DNA of 64,000 nt from assembly GCA_003586115.2 (NCBI GenBank), contig QVOM02000074.1, positions 547,160 through 611,159 of the forward strand. Reading direction: 5' to 3'. The notes beneath the pieces are model-generated. The model saw only the letters and a list, made by a program, of their open reading frames with translations, was not told where the DNA came from and searched no databases. Positions within the stretch are counted from its first letter, which is position 1. Every line of letters starts with the position of its first letter. This DNA is from Salvator merianae. Its lineage: Eukaryota; Chordata; Lepidosauria; Squamata; Teiidae. This document shows, in pieces, positions 9,490 to 20,589 of this stretch. A program made the translations under genes and the position numbers.

Positions 9490-10690
9490 GACAATTTTCT
9501 TTTGTTATTAAACTTTATTAACTTTCAAGGTATAAAATCACCATGTTACAATGAAGACTTTTTAAAAGAGTAAAACAGAGAAGAAAAATAGATGAAAAGT
9601 TGACTCCTGGTCTCTTTTGCAATGACTGCCAATTACTACTTGAAGTTCAACTCCTCTTGTCTTTCTTCACTGATCTTCTCCCCAATGAAAAAATTTTATC
9701 ACTCAGTCTTCAAAACCTATGATTAAGTCGTTCTCTGTGTCTTGTAGAAGGCCAGTAAATGGTTGTCAATTCTTTGAGAATGCTACCACCATCCTATCTC
9801 TTAACAAGCATGTCAGTCTCTGCTAACCCTACCATTTTTCTAGTCCAATCCTCAAAAGTTGCTATCTTTCTCAATTTCTATACTTGAGCATACCAAATTC
9901 TTGCTGCAGTAATCATATATTGTGTAATACATTATACTTCAACAACACTTTATACATTTTAGCAATTATCCCTCTGTCTGATGTACATAATTCTGTTTTC
10001 TACTCTATTCTCTTCCATGCAGATTGAAAATTATTTTTGTTTATTTTAAACCTTTCTAACAATCGAGAATATAAAAGCCATTATACATTATGATCTTCTG
10101 ATAGTAGTTATTTCCTTATTTTCATAATATAACCCCATTTGTCCTTGTCTTGTAGTTTCTAATCATTATATGTTAATTAGTGTCTTAACTCGATATACCC
10201 TATTTAGTTCTGAGGAAACCTCCTTTGTTTCCCATACCAAAAATTCTACCAGCATCTGAATGCCCCTCTCTCGTATCTTTAGTTTGTTCCTCTGAAACTC
10301 ATTTCAATTAAGGCCTTGTGTGTCCAGGAATTTTGCAATTGATTTCTCATTAACTTCAAGTATACACTCTGTGGCTCCCATTCCATCTTTTGTAATTCCT
10401 GGTTCAATTGCACAATTCTCGATTTTAGTTGCTTAATTTCATCATACATTGCTCTAATTTCTTCCCTAAATTCTGACTTGAGCCTGGAAAATTCATTCCT
10501 CATATCAGTCTGCAGCTGGTCCATTTTTCCCAACAGCATCTGCAATAAATCTGCATCTGTTAGCAACTCTGGCTGTGATCTTGTTTTTGATCTGTTTTCT
10601 TTCTACTGTCTATAATTGAGATTAATAAATAAAGCCAAAAGTAAAAAAGAGAAGAGAAAAATTTGTGTAATTGGATAATTTTCCATGACA
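9490..10690 (-). mobile_element. L1 LINE remnant, ORF1 joined to ORF2 tail
   Basis: Minus-strand L1. The upstream part (about 10100-10566) encodes ORF1: a coiled coil and then an RNA-binding-like stretch with LNRVYRVKT. The downstream part (about 9600-9930) reads like the last residues of ORF2: AARIWYAQ, then WTRKMVGLAETDMLVK, in broken frames. The reverse transcriptase between them is missing, so the copy is internally deleted. The 3' side ends near 9490 in an A-rich tail (T-rich on the plus strand). No target duplication was found. Confidence 0.7.
10279..10566 (-). pseudogene. L1 ORF1 fragment (coiled coil)
   Basis: 95 codons beginning MLTDADLLQMLLGKMDQ. Heptad-like Leu/Met spacing runs through KMDQLQTDMRNEFSRLK and EIRAMYDEIKQLKSRIVQLN, typical of the L1 ORF1 trimerisation domain. 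Homology continues past the stop in broken frame to about 10100. This would be an RNA chaperone in an intact element. Confidence 0.7.
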
Positions 10691-10969
10691 TTCATTTGCA
10701 ATTGTGCCCTGATCTGCAGCATTTCCTGTGGGGATTGAACCCATCTGCTTAATGTTTTGGCATGCTTTCACGGATGCCTCTTTATAAGAACACCATTGGT
10801 CTCAGAACTCAGAACTTTTTGTTACTTTGTTTGAACCACAAATCTTCTTGTAGATTCACCAGTGACATGCTTAGAAAAGGCAGGCATTTTAGGTTATTTC
10901 ATAGAATCATAGAGTTGGAAGGGACCTCCAGGGTCATCGAGTCCAACCCCCTGCTCAATGCAGGATTCA

Positions 10970-13880
10970 CTACACCATCCTAGACAGATATCTGCCCAGC
11001 CTTTCCTTGAAGATCTCCAGCGAAGGAGAGCCCACCACCTCCTGTGGTAACCTGTTCCAGTGACTGATTGCCCTTACAGTCAGAAAGTTTTTCCTAATAT
11101 CTAGCCTGTATCTACTCCCTTGAAGTTTCATCCCATTGTTTCTAGTCCTTCCTTCATGTGCAACTGAGAACAGGGCCAATCCTTCTGCACTGTGACAGCC
11201 CTTCAGATACTTGAAAACAGCTATCATATCTCCTCTCAGTCTTCTCTTCTGCAGGCTAAACATTCCTAGGTCCTTTAACTGTTCCTCTTAGGACATGGTT
11301 TGCAGACCGCTCACCATTTTGGTCGCCCTTCTCTGAACTTGTTCCAGTTTGTCAATGTCCCTTTTAAACTGGGGTGCCCAAAACTGGACACAATACTCCA
11401 GATGAGGTCTGACCAAGGAAGAGTAAAGTGGGACAATTACTTCTCGTGATATAGACTCTATACTCCTCTTGATACAGCCCAGGATGGTGTTTGCCTTTTT
11501 TGCAGCTGCATCACACTGTTGATTCATGTTTAATCTATGATCTACTAGTACACCCAGATCCTTTTCACATGTGCTGCTGCTCAGCGAGATTCCTCCCATT
11601 CTGTATTGGATATTGTCATTTTTCTTACCTAGATGTAAAACTTTGCACTTCTCCCTGTTAAATGTCATTCTGTTAGTTTCAGCCCACTGTTCAAGCTTGT
11701 CCAAATCCTTTTGAATCCTCTCCTTCTCCTCCCTAGTGTTAGCAACCCCTCCTAGCTTTGTGTCGTCTGCAAATTTGATCAGCGTCTCCTCGACACCTTC
11801 ATCCAGATCGTTTATAAAAATGTTGAACAGCAATGGGCCCAAGACAGAGCCTTGCGGTACCCCACTTGAGACAGTCTTCCAATCGGATGTGAAACCATTT
11901 ATGACCACTCTTTGAGTACGATCACTAAGCCAGTTATGAATCCACCTAACAGTTGTCCTGTCAATCCCATATTTGATCATTTTTTCAATAAGTATAGTAT
12001 GAGACACCTTGTCAAATGCTTTGCTAAAGTCAAGGTATACTATGTCCACAGCCTTTCCTTGATCGATCCATCCAGTAATTTTGTCATAAAAGGAAATGAG
12101 ATTAGTCTGGCTTGACTTGCTTGTTACAAATCCATGTTGGCTCTGGTTAATTACTGCATTCCCATCCAAGTGTTCCCATATATGCTGTTTAATGATTTGT
12201 TCAAATATCTTGTCTGGTATTGAAGTCAGGCTCACAGGCCTGTAGTTGCCTGGGTCAGCCTTCTTTCCTTTTTTAAAGATAGGTACAACATTTGCCCTTC
12301 TCCAATCTTCTGGGACTTCTTTTTGCCATGAGTTCTCAAATATCACAGAGAGTGGTTCAGCAATTATATCAGCTAATTCCTTCAGCACCCTAGGATGTAA
12401 TTCATCTGGGCCTGGAGACTTGAATACATTTAAGTTTGCTAAGTGTTCCTTCACTTTCTCCTTGTCCATACAGAGCCTTGATTCTCTTATTCCCTCAACA
12501 GCACAGTGAAGGCCAACTGATGTTTCATTTCCTTTCTGAGAAAAAACAGATGCAAAATAGGAGTTCAGAAGTTCTGCCTTCTGAACGTAATTTTTGACCA
12601 AATCACCCTTCTCATTCTGTAAAAGTCCTATAGCTTCTTTGACTTTTCTCTTGCTTCTGACATACCCCTAAAACCCTTTTTTATTGTTTTTGGCCTTTCT
12701 TGCAATCCTCAATTCATTTTTAGCTTTAGCCTATCTGACATTTATCCTGCAGTTCCTGCAGATTGCATTATATTCTTCATTTGATATGTCCCCCTCTTTC
12801 CATTTTTTAAACATTTCTTTTTTTCTTTTTAGCAAGTTATTAAGTTCAGGGTTCATCCACCCTGGTCTCTTTAGATGCTTCCCATTCTTTCTTCTTTTAG
12901 GAATTATTAAAGATTGTGCCTCTAGAATCTCCTTTCTCAAAATTTCCCATCCTTCCTGGACATTTCTGTCCTTTAAGACACCCAGCCAATGGATCCTTCC
13001 TACCCTCCTTCTGAGTCCATCAAAATCAGCTCCTCTGAAATCTAATCTTGAAGTCTGAGTCCTCTGAGATCTTCCTCCTTTCGTTATCCAAAACTCAATG
13101 ATAGCATGGTCACTACCGCCAAGGGTCCCAGTCAACCTTACTTCCTCAACCATTTCCTCCCTGTTAGTAAGGATTAGGTCCAAGATAGCACACCCCCTTG
13201 GTTTTTCCTCCATCCTTTGGAAAATGAAGTTATCTGCCAGAGAGGATAAGAATTTATTGGACCCTTGACTTTGGCCAGAGAGAGATTCCCAACAAATGTC
13301 CGGATGGTTAAAATCTCCCATAATCACTAGGTCGTGTTTCCCCGAGAGCTTGGCCATCTGATGTATAAACAGTTCATATCTTCTGTTTGTCCAGGGGTTC
13401 TATAATAAACTCCTACAACAGTATCCTTTGTGTTGCTCTCTCCTTGTATTTTCACCCAAACGGTTTCTATAGGGCTTCCATTATCTGAAAGATTAATTTC
13501 TGTGGTGGTATATACTTCCCTTAAATACAATGCAACACCTCCTCCCCTTTTATTAAGCCTGTTTTTTTTAAATAAGTTGTATCCTTCAGGCTCTGTGTTC
13601 CAATCATGTGTATCATCCCACCAAGTTTCAGTTATGCCTATTACATCATATTTATTTTCCTGTGCTAGGATTTCCAGTTCTCCTTGTTTGTTTCCTATGC
13701 TTTGCACATTGGTATAGAAGCATTTTAGTTTGCGACCAATGTCTCTTACAGGCTTGACTTCTCTAGTTTCCTTCCAAACTGTTTGTCTTTGTTCCTTCCT
13801 TTCATTTCTGGTAGCAAGATCCTTATCTGTATTTATTAGCTGCTTATCTCTCTCTGGACTTTTACTTCCCTTCCCCTTTC
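10970..13880 (-). pseudogene. CR1 ORF2, multiple stops and a frameshift
   Basis: Endonuclease (ITETWWDD, GDFNHPDICWES, GGSDHAI) then reverse transcriptase (SPGPDELHPRVLKELA, QGSVLGPLLF, FADDTKLGG) and the CR1 C terminus ([18 protein letters not shown]). In-frame nonsense codons lie near 11285 (just after QTMS), near 12670 (GF-stop-GY) and near 12733 (NVR-stop). A frameshift falls near 13370 between the two endonuclease parts. Domain order and length match copy 1. Confidence 0.9.
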
Positions 13881-13883
13881 GCC

Positions 13884-14441
13884 CTAGTTTAAAGCTCTCC
13901 TGATGAGCGCAGCCAGTCTCCTGCCAAATATGTGCTTTTCTATCTTTGTAAGATGGAGCCCATCTCTTGCAAGGAGTACATCATATAAGTAGTTTAGTCC
14001 ATGGTCTAGAAATCCAAATCCTTGCTGGTAGCACCATCGACGTAGCCAGTTGTTTACCTGTAGAATCTTGCTCCATCTTCTTGTTCCACGGCCATTCACT
14101 GGGAGGATAGAAGAGAAGACTACTTGCGCTCCCAGTTCCTTCACTTTCCTGCCCAGGTCTTCAAAGTCTCCGCAGATAGCTTCAAAGTTCCTTCCTGCGG
14201 TGTCATTTGTTCCTACATGTATTAGTAGGAACAGGTAATAGTCTGTAGGACTGAAGAGTCTTGGCAGCCCCTTGGTTACATCTTTGATTCGTGCACCGGG
14301 AAGGCAGCACACTTCTCGTGAGGTCATGTCAGGTCTGCACACAGGTGCTTCTGTTCCCCTCAATAAGGAATCCCCCACAACCACCACTCTCCTATTCTTC
14401 TTCACAGCTTCTCTTCTTTTTTTCGGTTCAAGAGGTTTCAT
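13884..14441 (-). pseudogene. CR1 ORF1 esterase half
   Basis: 185 open codons covering the SGNH esterase: VVVVGDSLLRG (nucleophile block), HVGTNDT (block III) and DGLHLT (Asp/His pair). The zinc finger and coiled coil found in copy 1 are missing, so the open frame starts at a Met created by the deletion. All recognisable catalytic residues of the esterase are present here, unlike copy 1 where a stop interrupts the domain. Confidence 0.85.
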
Positions 14442-14867
14442 GAAAAACTGCGGGCTGCTGTTTTTATCAGCTGAAGGGAGTGGCCAAATATGCTAATCCC
14501 CTCGTTAGCACTTCTTGCTGAGCAACACTGAATGCCCTTTGTTAGCTCCTGGAGGTCACCTCTAGGTCACCAGCAACAGTAAGCCTCTTCTCCCTCAGAC
14601 TTTGTGCTCAAGCTAATTTAGGGGGGAAAAAAATGCCCACCTCCAGCAGCGACCCCAGACACCACTAGTGCCCAACAGCCTCTACGAAACCCAGAGTATC
14701 CACTCCACAGACTTACCAGAGCCAAGTAGTTTTTTCTCCAAATTCCTTTTCCAAGTTCCTGGTCTCAATTTCCTGGTTCCTATTTCTAAGTCTGCAGCTT
14801 AACAGACTAGGGAATTCTGTGAAGGCTTGACTAGAGCCATCAAATATGGACCTCTAGAAAAAGATGG

Positions 14868-14882
14868 AATGTATGGTCTTGT
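14868..14882. repeat. Target-site duplication (left) of the 14883-17394 L1
   Basis: AATGTATGGTCTTGT, identical over 15 bp to 17395-17409. The tail of the element starts directly after it. Confidence 0.93.
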
Positions 14883-15337
14883 TTTTTTAAAAAAAAAAAT
14901 TTTAGGCATATAGAATTACACTAAATGATTCATAATTCATAAACTAACATTCTTAACTACCGACTTCCTCCTTCTTCTCCTTTTTTTTTGCTCCCCAAAG
15001 CTGCTTCTATATTTCATATTCGGCCCCGCCCCCCCGTCGCCCAGTTCTTTTCTTCTACCGATTGTCTTCTTTCCTCTTCATTCTTTCAATCTGGTAGGCA
15101 CAAATCCACTTTCCCATTCTTGCAGAAGGTCAATAAAGGGTTTTCAGTTTTCATACAGAGAACCGATCAACTGTATTATTTCTCAGTAAATTAATCTATT
15201 TGTCCATCTCAGCAAGCTTTCAAAGTCTTTTTCTAATATGAGTCTTTCAATGATTCTGCTTTTGCTGATTGTTCTGTTAACCCACTTCTTGATTTCCTCC
15301 TTTTAACTCTTACAGTTCCTTTCCCTCCCCTTTTCCT

Positions 15338-15811
15338 TCAGTCTTTACCGTATTTGAACCAAAAATTTTTCATCTTATCCTCAGAGTTCAGTCTGAATTT
15401 TTGTTGATTCCAAGTAGAGATTACTCCTTTTATTATTAGCTTCATGTGCTCCTTTCTCCATTCTACGATTATTCCTTGGGCTTCCTTCAATGAAATAGTA
15501 GAACCTTGAGCCGTTGCTAGTAGTGATTCATACTGTTTCACTAGAACAGCGTCTCTTGTAACTTTCCTCACAAAGAACACCATTACATCTCTTGACCCTT
15601 TGTCTCTGATAGGTTCAAATGCCTCTGTTTGTATTTCTTGTGCCATAAATTTTACCTGAGGAATTTCTGCCTTAAAATCATCCAGTTTCAGAGCCTTATC
15701 TTTTATTCCATGAAGTTCAGCACATACAGCACCTATTTCCTTTTTAAGGTCTTGTCTTAATCTTTCAAAATTCTTCTCCTGATATTCAAAGGATCTATAT
15801 AATTCCTGCAT
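15338..15811 (-). pseudogene. L1 ORF1-type protein fragment
   Basis: 157 open codons starting MQELYRSFEYQEKNFERL. The N-terminal part is a predicted coiled coil; the rest includes SRDVMVFFVRKVTRDAVLVK and EWRKEHMKLIIKGVISTWN. A matching protein is encoded by the copy at 31385-31780. The natural start is further upstream, at MATRKLKLGQ (16709), and is cut off by the nested L1 and an early stop. The role is presumably RNA binding for retrotransposition. Confidence 0.65.
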
Positions 15812-15891
15812 AATAGTCCAATTATTTATGAATAAAATTCATTGGCTCTGATTCCAAGGCACAGCTCTGTCTTTCGGCTGTTTATCTTTTT

Positions 15892-15905
15892 CTAGTTTTA
15901 TCTTT
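15892..15905. repeat. Target-site duplication (left) of the nested L1
   Basis: CTAGTTTTATCTTT, 13 of 14 identical to CTAGTTTTAGCTTT at 16685-16698. The duplicated bases are ORF1 codons near the N terminus of the host element. Confidence 0.88.
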
Positions 15906-16684
15906 TTTTATATATATAATTTATTTTTAATAAATTTTATAACAACATAAAGAAATACAACATTTAGTGCTCCCCCCCCAAAAAAAATACATTGAAAAAC
16001 AAACCAGCAAACAATAACTACCCCACCACCACTCTACCAAACTACCCCATAGGCACATAGATTGATGACATTAGATTACTTCTTCCATCTTCATCCACCT
16101 TCTTTTTAGCTGGACCAAAGAGTCAGTCTTATTATTTCTTCTCTTATTTCTTCTGGCGCTTGGGGTCTCGTGAAAAAATACAAAACAGAGTTTTCCTCTG
16201 TTTTAAAAAGCAATTTCAAACCTTGACTTTTAAATCTCATTTCCTGCATTTTATCGACTCTATATTGTTCCATTAGGTACCTATACCAGTTACTTAATGT
16301 CCATTTAGTACTTTCCCTCCATCCCAATACAATTGTCGATTGTGCTGCCAGTATCATTTGAGCAAATAAATACTGTTTTTCCTCGCTTATACTCCCTATG
16401 TCACTTCAAAAAAAAACTAGTTCAGGTGATAAATTCAGATTTAAATTTAAAATGTCATTAATTTCATTCTGAATAGCTATCCAAAACAATTTTATAATAT
16501 CACATTCCCACTGAAGGTGGAAGTATGTACCCTCTGTGTTCATTCCCATGCCAGCATTGCGGTGACATCATGGGTATCATATGTGCTAATTGTGCTGTTG
16601 TCCTGTACCATCTATAAAATATTTTCAGGATCATCTCTTGTACCCTATTATTCTTTAAATCTTTAATTTTCTTCATTTTTTGCC
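15906..16684 (-). mobile_element. 5'-truncated L1 3' end nested in ORF1
   Basis: About 780 bp of L1 3' sequence in minus orientation, flanked by the CTAGTTTTAKCTTT duplication. It encodes the last part of ORF2: VQEMILKIFYRWYRTTAQLA, the end of the Cys motif (PQCWH), GWRESTKWTLSNWYRYLMEQ and RPQAPEEIREE. The tail is AT-rich. The sequence is very close to the L1 at 39618-41345, so both come from one subfamily. It inserted at about codon 10 of the host ORF1. Confidence 0.9.
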
Positions 16685-16698
16685 CTAGTTTTAGCTTT
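16685..16698. repeat. Target-site duplication (right) of the nested L1
   Basis: CTAGTTTTAGCTTT, partner of 15892-15905 with one mismatch. Confidence 0.88.
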
Positions 16699-17059
16699 CT
16701 TGTTGCCATATTTTACAACTTTTCAGATTTGAGGTATACCGATTCAATCCTCCAGTATACTTTCCACAGTACTAATTTAATCCTCTGAAGAAGCCCTCTA
16801 TTGGTAATTCTTTGTTATGAACAGACAAATGTTTTCCAACTGAAGAAAACCAGCCGCGATTAGTTGACAGAAAAACGTTTTAATGAGATACTGAAAACCC
16901 CAGCATGTTTTGAAACTTTGAATGATTTGTCTCTAAGAATTAGAAGCCTCTACACATATTTTAGCATCTTGCTGAATTACGATGTTTAAATTTTTGACAA
17001 ATATTCTCAGGGTTTTAATTGCAGAAAACTCTTATCTGAAGGTGTTCCTCCCCCCCCCT

Positions 17060-17165
17060 TAAATTTGATATCTTCATAAATTAAAAGAGGATCGGCCAAA
17101 CTTACTGCCTTTAAAGATGACACACAGTGTAACTTGGGAATGTTGTTGATATGCTTCCCGTTCTG
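17060..17165 (-). pseudogene. Short L1 ORF2-like fragment in the 5' region
   Basis: The minus strand reads HINNIPKLHCVSSLKAVSLA then DPLLIYEDIK, resembling an L1 ORF2 C-terminal segment. A 33-nt stretch (17067-17099) matches, inverted and with one difference, the L1 fragment near 32024. It may be a nested scrap or part of a chimeric 5' region. Confidence 0.4.
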
Positions 17166-17373
17166 TTTATCTCTTCCCATACACGGTCTGCCGCGAATCC
17201 CTTGCTGCCCCCGCTGGGGGGAGACTTGTTTGGAGCTCTAATGAGGAATCCCTCTGCCTCCCTGTCACTCAGGGAGATAAAAGCTTCTGACAGAGGGGGT
17301 TAAGACTCCCCCCCTTTGTCTCCTCACGTTGTGGTTTGCTTAGAGGAAAAATTCCTCTTAGCAGTTGCATTCT

Positions 17374-17381
17374 GCCATCTT
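17374..17381 (-). promoter_or_regulatory. YY1-like site at the L1 5' end
   Basis: Minus-strand AAGATGGC lies about 14 bases inside the 5' end of the element, in the context GGAAGATGGCAGAATGCAAC. Human L1 has a YY1 site, AAGATGGCCGAAT, at a comparable distance from its start, where it directs accurate initiation. The equivalence here is inferred from motif and position. Confidence 0.55.
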
Positions 17382-17394
17382 CCCGGAAGTTTAA

Positions 17395-17409
17395 AATGTA
17401 TGGTCTTGT
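17395..17409. repeat. Target-site duplication (right) of the 14883-17394 L1
   Basis: AATGTATGGTCTTGT, identical to 14868-14882. Confidence 0.93.
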
Positions 17410-17988
17410 CTTGATGGATAGAAGGTCTTAGTTATTTATCAGCTGTAGTCTAATAGGCATGAGCAGGAAGTGTTGAGAGATCTGGCATGGCCTCGGAGTT
17501 GTGGACTTAAAAAGACCCTTCATTACCCGTATGGAATTATGAAGAGTACTGGGTAAATGTACTTATGATTGGCTCCTGTCTGGGAGTATACCTATTCTAT
17601 GTATATAGCATGGTGTATCATGTGTGTGCTCTGAGTCTGAGAACTTCATATCCCTATACCTGCTCTGCAGTAAAGAATCGGCTGAAATTGGAATTGCTGT
17701 GTTAAGTTAAGAGCATGGGAAAATCATCATACTACTTTGTCCAGGGAATTCTTTTAAAAGTGTACAACTGGAGTTAGTTATATTAGTTGTTGTCACTTAT
17801 GTTGGGGGAATAACATTAGAATGTGAGCTATCTCTGTAATATGATTTCTCCTCCTAGCTGCAGTAGGTGTTTAAAGGGCACACCAAGTGCAGTATTTTCC
17901 TTGTCCTTACTGTTTTTCTTGGCTACTTGCTGCATTCTAATTGAGCAATATATATGCAGGTTTTTAAACAAGTAGATGTATCTGCAGG
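17410..17988. other. No recognised feature
   Basis: No ORF, repeat end or motif was identified between the L1 target duplication and the next MITE. Confidence 0.45.
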
Positions 17989-18170
17989 TAGGGATGTGCC
18001 AAACTGGTTTGATATGAACTGGGTTTGTCTCAAACAACGGGTATTTGTGAGGGTCCTTTCCACATCAAACCCCACTAAAAAGTGCAGGATTCAGTCCAAA
18101 AACAATTCAAAATTGGGGAGAATTTGGCAAATAATTTAATGGTTCGATTCACTTCCCTCATCATTCCCTA
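17989..18170. mobile_element. Small MITE with TAGGGATGTG-type ends
   Basis: Left end TAGGGATGTGCC; right end ATCATTCCCTA, the complement of TAGGGAATGAT. The interior contains AT-rich inverted motifs around GGTTTGAT and CAAACC. It groups by its ends with the elements at 61475-62124 and 62325-62649. It has no coding content. Superfamily not assigned. Confidence 0.55.
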
Positions 18171-18793
18171 TCTTTCCCCCTTCCCTGATTAAACTATATT
18201 AAGCCTCAGGTCATCCTCCCTTCTCCTCAATCATACCCCGCCAAGCCCCGTGCCATGCATCACCATCCCCCATCACATCCATGGGATCTTGCCATCCTGG
18301 TGTTCTGCTTCTTCTTATTAGGCCTTATCTCATAAGAATCCAAGGTCTTGTAGGAAATGGACTCATACATGTTTAAGGCCTTCTGGGAAGACCTGTCCTC
18401 CATTCCAGAAGGCCTAGTAGGCTGAGATGCTATCTTTGGTTGTTCCTAGACCATGGAGCCAGTGACAGTAAAGCACTGGAGGGCTGTGAGAACCCTGTGG
18501 ATGTAATGGAGGGATGGCAAGTGTACAAACAGGGACATGGTCTGGTGCAATCTGGAAAGGGGGGGGAAAGCTGAGAAATTACAGACTGGTTAGTTTTACA
18601 TTTGTATTGGGGAAGGAAAAAAGATGGTGCTGAGCAAAGATATTTGAAGAATGAGCACCTATGATAACTGTCTTTGCAGCTCACTCAGTGCTTACAAACT
18701 CTGTTTTCATCTTCTGGAAGTAAACCGGTGCTCACAGAGTTGATAAGGTTAGTAGAGGCTTTATATTTTTGTATCTGACAAAGTTTGGCGGTG
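18171..18793. other. No recognised feature
   Basis: C-rich low-complexity text at 18175-18290 and otherwise nothing supported. The upstream edge of the LINE that follows could lie anywhere near 18680-18790. Confidence 0.4.
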
Positions 18794-20351
18794 ATGGGTA
18801 AGAAAAAAAGTGCTCAATCATCTCCTGGCCTCCAGAACAAAAAGGCCAATAAGCAATCAAAATTAGATTGTGTTAGTGGCAGTAATGAGGTGGAAGAAAG
18901 CCTGTCATTTTTCCTACTTCAAATAAGTTTGTAGTGTTGTATGAAGATATTGAAAATTGTAACTAAAATGAGAGCAGCTCAGCAGCTCAGCAACAGCCAC
19001 CATTGTAAGGGATAATGGGGAGGATTCACTACGCTCCAGACATCTCCACCTATGATTTACTTTTAAGGCAAGGCTTTTTAATGCATGATGTTTTAACAGC
19101 CGTGCATGACAGGCTGTTTAACCTAAACAAGGATATTGTAGAGATTAAGCAGAAACTTGGAAAGCAAGAGCCTCAGATTTCAATCTATTTAAAAACTACG
19201 TAGTCTCTCAAAACACCAGTTACTCAAGAGCAAGGTAAAGCTATAATCCTTGTGAGCTTTCAGGAAAAAAAACCCTCTAAACTTCAGGCTGTAAACTTAA
19301 CTGCTTCAGATGAACTGCAGAAGGGGATGGATCTTAAACCTGTAACAAAGTCTCTTCAATTTAGATCCTGGCCAGCTTGCCCTTTACAGTGGAAACAGAA
19401 TAAATAGAAACCACTGGAACAACAAAAGATAAATGTTATATTCCTTAAGCCAGTTACTAAGAAGTGACTTTAGAAAGCTTGATCTGAAATCAGTGTTTTG
19501 GCTGCCAAGCAATAACTTTCATAGTACAGTCTTTCTTCAGTACTGAGATATCCCAGAAGCTCCTAAAGCTATGAGGCTTTCTAAGTAATAATTATGAAAT
19601 CTTTGTACTTAGAACATTTAAAGAGATCATCTGTCTTTCTGTTATTGTCCAAAAGACACACACTTACCCATACAGCCCTGACAACGGTCAACCCAAAAAT
19701 ATCAGAGCAGTCCAGACAGGAATGGCCTAGGCAGCATGGAAAGTGTCCTGTAAGCTCCCCAAAAGCTACTTTAACCACAGTAGCCACACAGGGAGGACTG
19801 CATATGTACCCAGATTCTAGAATTCCTGGGGAAAGGAAGAAATTGCTCTATTTAAATCCTTTGAGAAAGTTCTCCAGGGAAAAGAGAAATAACAAAATGT
19901 CTGGATCTGCTATTAAGATTTTTTTTTAAGATCATGAAGAATCTGTTTATCTGACTGACATCTCCCCTGAATCTGAGGTTGTCTCAGCCAATAAGGAGAC
20001 CCATGAACACAATCAATCAAATGCTATCAATCAAATTTGACATGCCTAACTGGCAACTGTCAAATCATGCTGAAAAGCAAAGGCATGGTAGGACTATAGG
20101 CATCTTTAATCAAACAAAAATTTCAGACTCTCATTCAAAATCCTTTTAAAATCTCAGACCCAAGTGAATTCTTTTTCAATCAGTAGTAAGGAGGACATAT
20201 GCCATTCTTTAAATATATCTTCTTCAACAAGGGAAGCTCCTATACAGTTTGTTGTTGCACAGCCCTCATTTTGGAGTAGACTGCAACCACTCCAAAATCT
20301 GCATCTCAAGATGTCACAAAATGGTTGTAATTTAATAATTCACCTGACATA
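18794..20351 (+). pseudogene. Candidate ORF1 of the old LINE
   Basis: Starts MGKKKSAQSSPGLQNKKANK, a basic N terminus. In other frames it continues with LLRQGFLMHDVLTAVHDRLF and DIVEIKQKLGKQ (19015-19203), which looks helical or coiled, and then fragments to SFWSRLQPLQNLHLKMSQNG (20164-20352). Several stops. The assignment rests on position before the endonuclease, not on a recognised domain. Confidence 0.4.
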
Positions 20352-20589
20352 ATCTAGCCCCAAAATAGAAATTGGACAAAACAGCAGTTTCTGGATTTTT
20401 GACATCTACGTCCAGAAGAACTGGGTCATTATGAACCTACCAATCCCTTGACCCAGACTCTTACATGCTAAGGTAGCCTCTACCTCAACTTAGTAATGGC
20501 TGGATATGCCTGGAGGTGAATAAGCAAATCACTCAACAAGATTAACTAAAGTAATCCAAAAAGCAGACAGTCAGGATTCTTACCTGGAA

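Larger units (their letters stand above)
10900..14640 (-). mobile_element. CR1 LINE, copy 2, full span with internal deletion
   Basis: The 3' end begins at 10900 with CATAGAATCATAGAGTTGG on the plus strand. ORF2 and the C-terminal half of ORF1 follow, then a 5' leader block (GTCACCAGCAACAG...CTCAGACTTTGTGCTCA at 14566-14613) homologous to the leader of copy 1. About 140 codons of the ORF1 N terminus (zinc finger and coiled coil) are absent between the leader and the esterase. The copy thus retains both ends but has lost an internal piece. It is more mutated than copy 1. Confidence 0.92.
14883..17394 (-). mobile_element. ORF1-only (HAL1-like) L1 derivative, complete insertion
   Basis: Bounded by a perfect 15-bp target duplication, so both ends are known. 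On the minus strand it has a 5' region (17394 down to 16710), an ORF1-type reading frame (16709 to 15338, interrupted by a nested L1), a short piece resembling the ORF2 C terminus, and a 3' region ending in an A/T-rich tail at 14883. Most of ORF2, including all of the reverse transcriptase, is absent. The same ORF1-to-3'-region junction is found in the copy at 29205-31965, and the 3' region again at 48241-48652. The deletion was therefore present in a mobile source element. Without the nested piece it is about 1.7 kb. Parallel: mammalian HAL1. Confidence 0.8.

Noticed and set aside
16500..16709. A 69-codon frame that seems to fuse the ORF1 start to an ORF2 Cys region
   Set aside because: The fusion is produced by the nested L1; the target duplication lies exactly at the joint.
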